Of a stretch of 64,000 nt of DNA, positions 62,801-64,000 are shown piece by piece. A program made the position numbers and the translations under genes. The stretch lies in the NCBI RefSeq assembly GCF_040744945.1, contig NZ_CP160453.1:1736001-1800000 (forward strand), read 5' to 3'. How positions within the stretch are numbered: position 1 is the stretch's first letter; the number at the start of each line of letters is the position of its first letter. The notes beneath the pieces are model-generated. The model had not been told where the DNA came from, did no database searches, and saw nothing but the letters and a program-made list of their open reading frames with translations. The stretch is from Saccharothrix sp. HUAS TT1. GTDB taxonomy: Bacteria; Actinomycetota; Actinomycetes; Mycobacteriales; Pseudonocardiaceae.

Positions 62801-63466
62801 GGCGGCGGGACGCCTCGGGTCGACCCCGTCCGGCCTGCCCGGGTAGGGGCGCGCCTGGCCCGGCTCCTCGGGACGGCGGCGGCTGCCGGTGTCCTCGGGC
62901 TCGGGGCGGCGACGGGTGCCGGTGTCTTCAGGCTCGGGGCGGCGGCGGCTGCCGGTGTCCTCGGGCTCAGGACGACGGCGGGCTCCGGTGCCCTCGGGCT
63001 CAGGGCGGCGGCGAGTACCGGTGTCCTCCGGCTGGGGTCGCCGGGTCCGGGTGCCGGTGCCCTCGCCCGTCGGGGCGAAGAAGTCGTTCGGCGGCGGCGC
63101 GGTGGGGCGGCCGGGCGCCGGTGGCGCGCCGTTCGCCGGCCTGGGCCGGGCGCCGGTGTCCTCGGCCTGCCTGCGCGGCGGCTCGGGGGCGGCACGCCTG
63201 CCGGTCGCCTCCGGGCCGGGCCTGCCGTTCGGGGGCGGCGCCGGTCTGCGCGGCGGTTCCGGTTCGGGCGCGGCGCGCCTGCCGGTGTCCGAGGGACCGG
63301 GCGGGACCGGGCGGGGGATGTTGGTGCGGCTGTGCTGCTCCAGCAGGTCGGACACGCTCAGCCCGCCACTGTCCAACGACCTGCGACGACGACCGGTCGG
63401 CTGGTCTTCCTGGGGGTCCTGGTCACCGCCGGGTCCGGGGCCGCCACGGCGGGGCTCGTCGGGCAC
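59858..63466 (-). CDS. LytR-CpsA-Psr (LCP) protein with giant repetitive N-terminal region
   Basis: 1202 residues from GTG 63464-63466 (GAAGGGAG upstream). LCP enzymes attach glycopolymers such as arabinogalactan or teichoic acid to peptidoglycan. Residues 1-640 are disordered, Pro/Arg-rich, with five 11-residue units (PEDTGTRRRPE type) near 145-200 and nine copies of RRLADG spaced mostly 12-20 residues apart near 410-590. One transmembrane helix is at about 703-730, the LCP domain at about 765-935 (FLIVGSDTRAGAK; RSDVLMLAHV; VSVPRDLLI), and a LytR_C domain near 1080-1180. Typical family members have 300-550 residues. Homologue of Rv0822c, which also has a long N-terminus. Confidence 0.92.
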   Translation of the reverse strand: MPDEPRRGGPGPGGDQDPQEDQPTGRRRRSLDSGGLSVSDLLEQHSRTNIPRPVPPGPSDTGRRAAPEPEPPRRPAPPPNGRPGPEATGRRAAPEPPRRQAEDTGARPRPANGAPPAPGRPTAPPPNDFFAPTGEGTGTRTRRPQPEDTGTRRRPEPEGTGARRRPEPEDTGSRRRPEPEDTGTRRRPEPEDTGSRRRPEEPGQARPYPGRPDGVDPRRPAARPPAPGEGGEPSRRFPANGRPRPENGPVDAPRVPQDPAGPRRSADHTGQRPRPDLPGTPPGRRSADAPRQHPEGLVGDAPRRMPDGSGPRPRPEDLTPEAPRRMADSGSRQRPEEPALDAPRRMADSGPRQRPEDPADGPRRRPDEVGPPGRRAAEGAAADGIARRLADSPRPGENTGQRPRPSTPADGPRRLADGSGPRRRPDSPVGDGPRRLADGSGPHDVTGGPRTAQRPRPEGSGPRRLADGPPVPPVDGPVQPRRLADGPPVDGPGQPRRLADGPPVPPVDGPGQPRRLADGPPAPPVDGPGQPRRLADGPPALPVDGPPRRLADGPPVDKPGQPRRLADGPADGSGPRPVGDPPGRRFADDGEVAPDQAHPVVADRLNTPEPREAIDPASLTTEMEAISDEVKKRREVDHTLARFSAVHDELAEQERLRKERRQKLMPWKADHDEDATEYAEPVDLADGDGPHRRGRTAKHSKIVGTIKVVALTAAVLVFVSTGLGWGAMLYIDSKITEIDALGTNSAAVHEAEKQLGDENFLIVGSDTRAGAKPQDGVGDEGAEPGARSDVLMLAHVPADRKRMVIVSVPRDLLITRPDCEGWDPTTGEYTGEQFAREADVKANEPYAVGGPRCVSKFMTELTGLEINHFISVDFNGFKGMVDAIGTVPVCVPKPMEDDELGVIFDKAGRYEINGDKALDFVRARKVEGETKTDFDRVGRQQQFLSSLLRKALSSEILLNPGKLNGFLNAFAASTVGQNIGVNDMLTLAQSLQSLEAGRVTFVTIPHETSEGPTLSNDDNLELLKEDDVKKLFQAVIDGTPLPEETPDDTPADPDKAQADPNKAAAQTSAPPPGPKQGKVIDHNGLKIQVRNGDPNNDGAARLTTEALRELGYDVVIPGSAPPTDRTVIKYGIGAEDAAATLQTSVPGATLLFEPSMGGAVQLLIGPGWDEEIVAPQAPGSDPGKAAPPGDLTVVNAGKDPCA

Positions 63467-63676
63467 CCGGTCTCCCTTCAGCTTCGGTCATTAGTCGGTC
63501 GTCATCACGAGTTGACGACAGCAAGGACACATTGGTTGCACCAACGGCGTGTCACTTGCCTTGGCGATACTACGGATGACCGCCAGTCCTGACGACCACT
63601 CCCGGTGATACAGGGGTCGGCAGTACTCGGTTGCGCGCAGCAGACTACGTCCGAAAGGGTGAGTTGCCGTTAGGTA

Positions 63677-64000
63677 TCAGTAACCGGCGACCCGCGATTC
63701 GGCTATGCCTCGTCGCCCGGAAGCGGCACCGGCGAGGCGCACGCGTCCGTTCTCCCGGTACGCCACCGCGTTGCGTCCTGACTGCTTGGCCGTGTAGAGC
63801 AGGCTGTCCGCGCGCAGGAGTTGCTGCTCCGGCGCGACCGGCGGACGCGCCGGCGAGTCCGCGACGGGCGGCTCGCAAGCCAACCCGATGCTGACGGTCA
63901 CTCGCAAACCGGGGGCGAGCGAAGCCCAGGCGTGACGCTCGACACGCAACCGGGCCGACTCGGCGATCTCCACCGCCGGCCCGGGCTCCACGCCGGGCAG
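63677..64000 (-). CDS. GGDEF-domain protein, C-terminal fragment
   Basis: Last 108 residues of a gene that continues past the right edge. RVTVSIGLACE and LLRADSLLYTAKQSGRNAVA are the closing motifs of GGDEF (diguanylate cyclase) domains. The GGDEF active-site loop itself lies outside, so activity cannot be judged. It ends with a short basic tail. Suggests c-di-GMP metabolism in the organism, matching the RsiG homologue at 36545. Confidence 0.85.
   Translation of the reverse strand: MPGVEPGPAVEIAESARLRVERHAWASLAPGLRVTVSIGLACEPPVADSPARPPVAPEQQLLRADSLLYTAKQSGRNAVAYRENGRVRLAGAASGRRGIAESRVAGY

Noticed and set aside
59831..63592. 1253-codon open frame on the + strand opposite the LCP gene
   Set aside because: Composition-driven shadow of high-GC coding DNA; no recognisable domain, while the opposite strand encodes an unmistakable LCP protein.

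Overview
This window is chromosomal DNA from a very GC-rich, mycothiol-producing, ESX-bearing actinobacterium. The order Pseudonocardiales (Saccharothrix, Actinosynnema, Lentzea or Amycolatopsis-like) fits best. The reasons are near-uniform G/C third positions, many GTG starts with 4-base ATGA/GTGA overlaps, mshD, GlnR, DUF3558 lipoproteins, PPE/EspG genes and an RsiG homologue. The genus cannot be fixed from sequence alone. I saw no tRNA, rRNA, CRISPR array, transposase or integrase.

Layout. 0-2.3 kb: a divergent pair of GH15 glycosidases, the first cut by the window edge. 2.36-5.7 kb: ESX-associated cassette A (DUF3558 lipoprotein, small WXG100-like protein, PPE-like protein, EspG). 5.8-11 kb: sterol-carrier-fold protein, a lipoprotein, a second WXG100-like protein coupled to a DUF1023 hydrolase, a proline-rich ORF, and about 1.1 kb of non-coding repeats. 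11-14.5 kb: mycothiol-dependent enzyme, purF, purM. 14.6-20.2 kb: SigE-family sigma factor with its membrane partner, ArfB, a methyltransferase, WYL and TetR regulators, a frameshifted SDR and an SMR exporter. 20.2-30.6 kb: a myo-inositol import and catabolism operon with its LacI repressor and twin operators. 30.7-32.7 kb: a Crp-type regulator, a cyclase-like protein and a small coupled protein. 33-40.6 kb: ene-reductase, DUF3073, MFS exporter, RsiG, BKACE enzyme, YgfZ, Fur, PabC. 40.6-44.9 kb: a chitinase and pxpC/pxpB. 44.9-49.6 kb: nitrobindin-like protein and the sulfur-transfer cluster (DUF1416, thiosulfate sulfurtransferase, DUF4395, Cys leader peptide, thioredoxin, LmeA, hydrolase). 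49.8-55.6 kb: glnR, mshD, pstSCAB. 55.7-59.1 kb: ESX cassette B. 59.1-64 kb: phoU, a giant LytR-CpsA-Psr protein, and the C-terminal end of a GGDEF protein.

The backbone follows the order I recall for Mycobacterium tuberculosis Rv0807-Rv0822c: sterol-carrier protein, purF, purM, DUF3073, ygfZ, pabC, nitrobindin, sseC2, cysA2, thiX, Rv0817c, glnR-like Rv0818, mshD, pstB, phoU, LCP. The other material sits as inserts between these conserved anchors. Two of the inserts are paralogous ESX cassettes about 53 kb apart.

Themes. Phosphate and nitrogen control lie together: GlnR, a PHO-box-like repeat before pstS, and PhoU. Sulfur metabolism is headed by a Cys-codon leader peptide. Inositol uptake feeds IolG-E-D-B-C and an aldolase. 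c-di-GMP signalling is represented by a ligand-competent RsiG and the fragment of a diguanylate cyclase-type protein. The least explained items are the degenerate repeat array at 9.7-10.8 kb, the Crp/cyclase-like/small-protein trio at 30.7-32.7 kb, and the function of the duplicated ESX cassettes.
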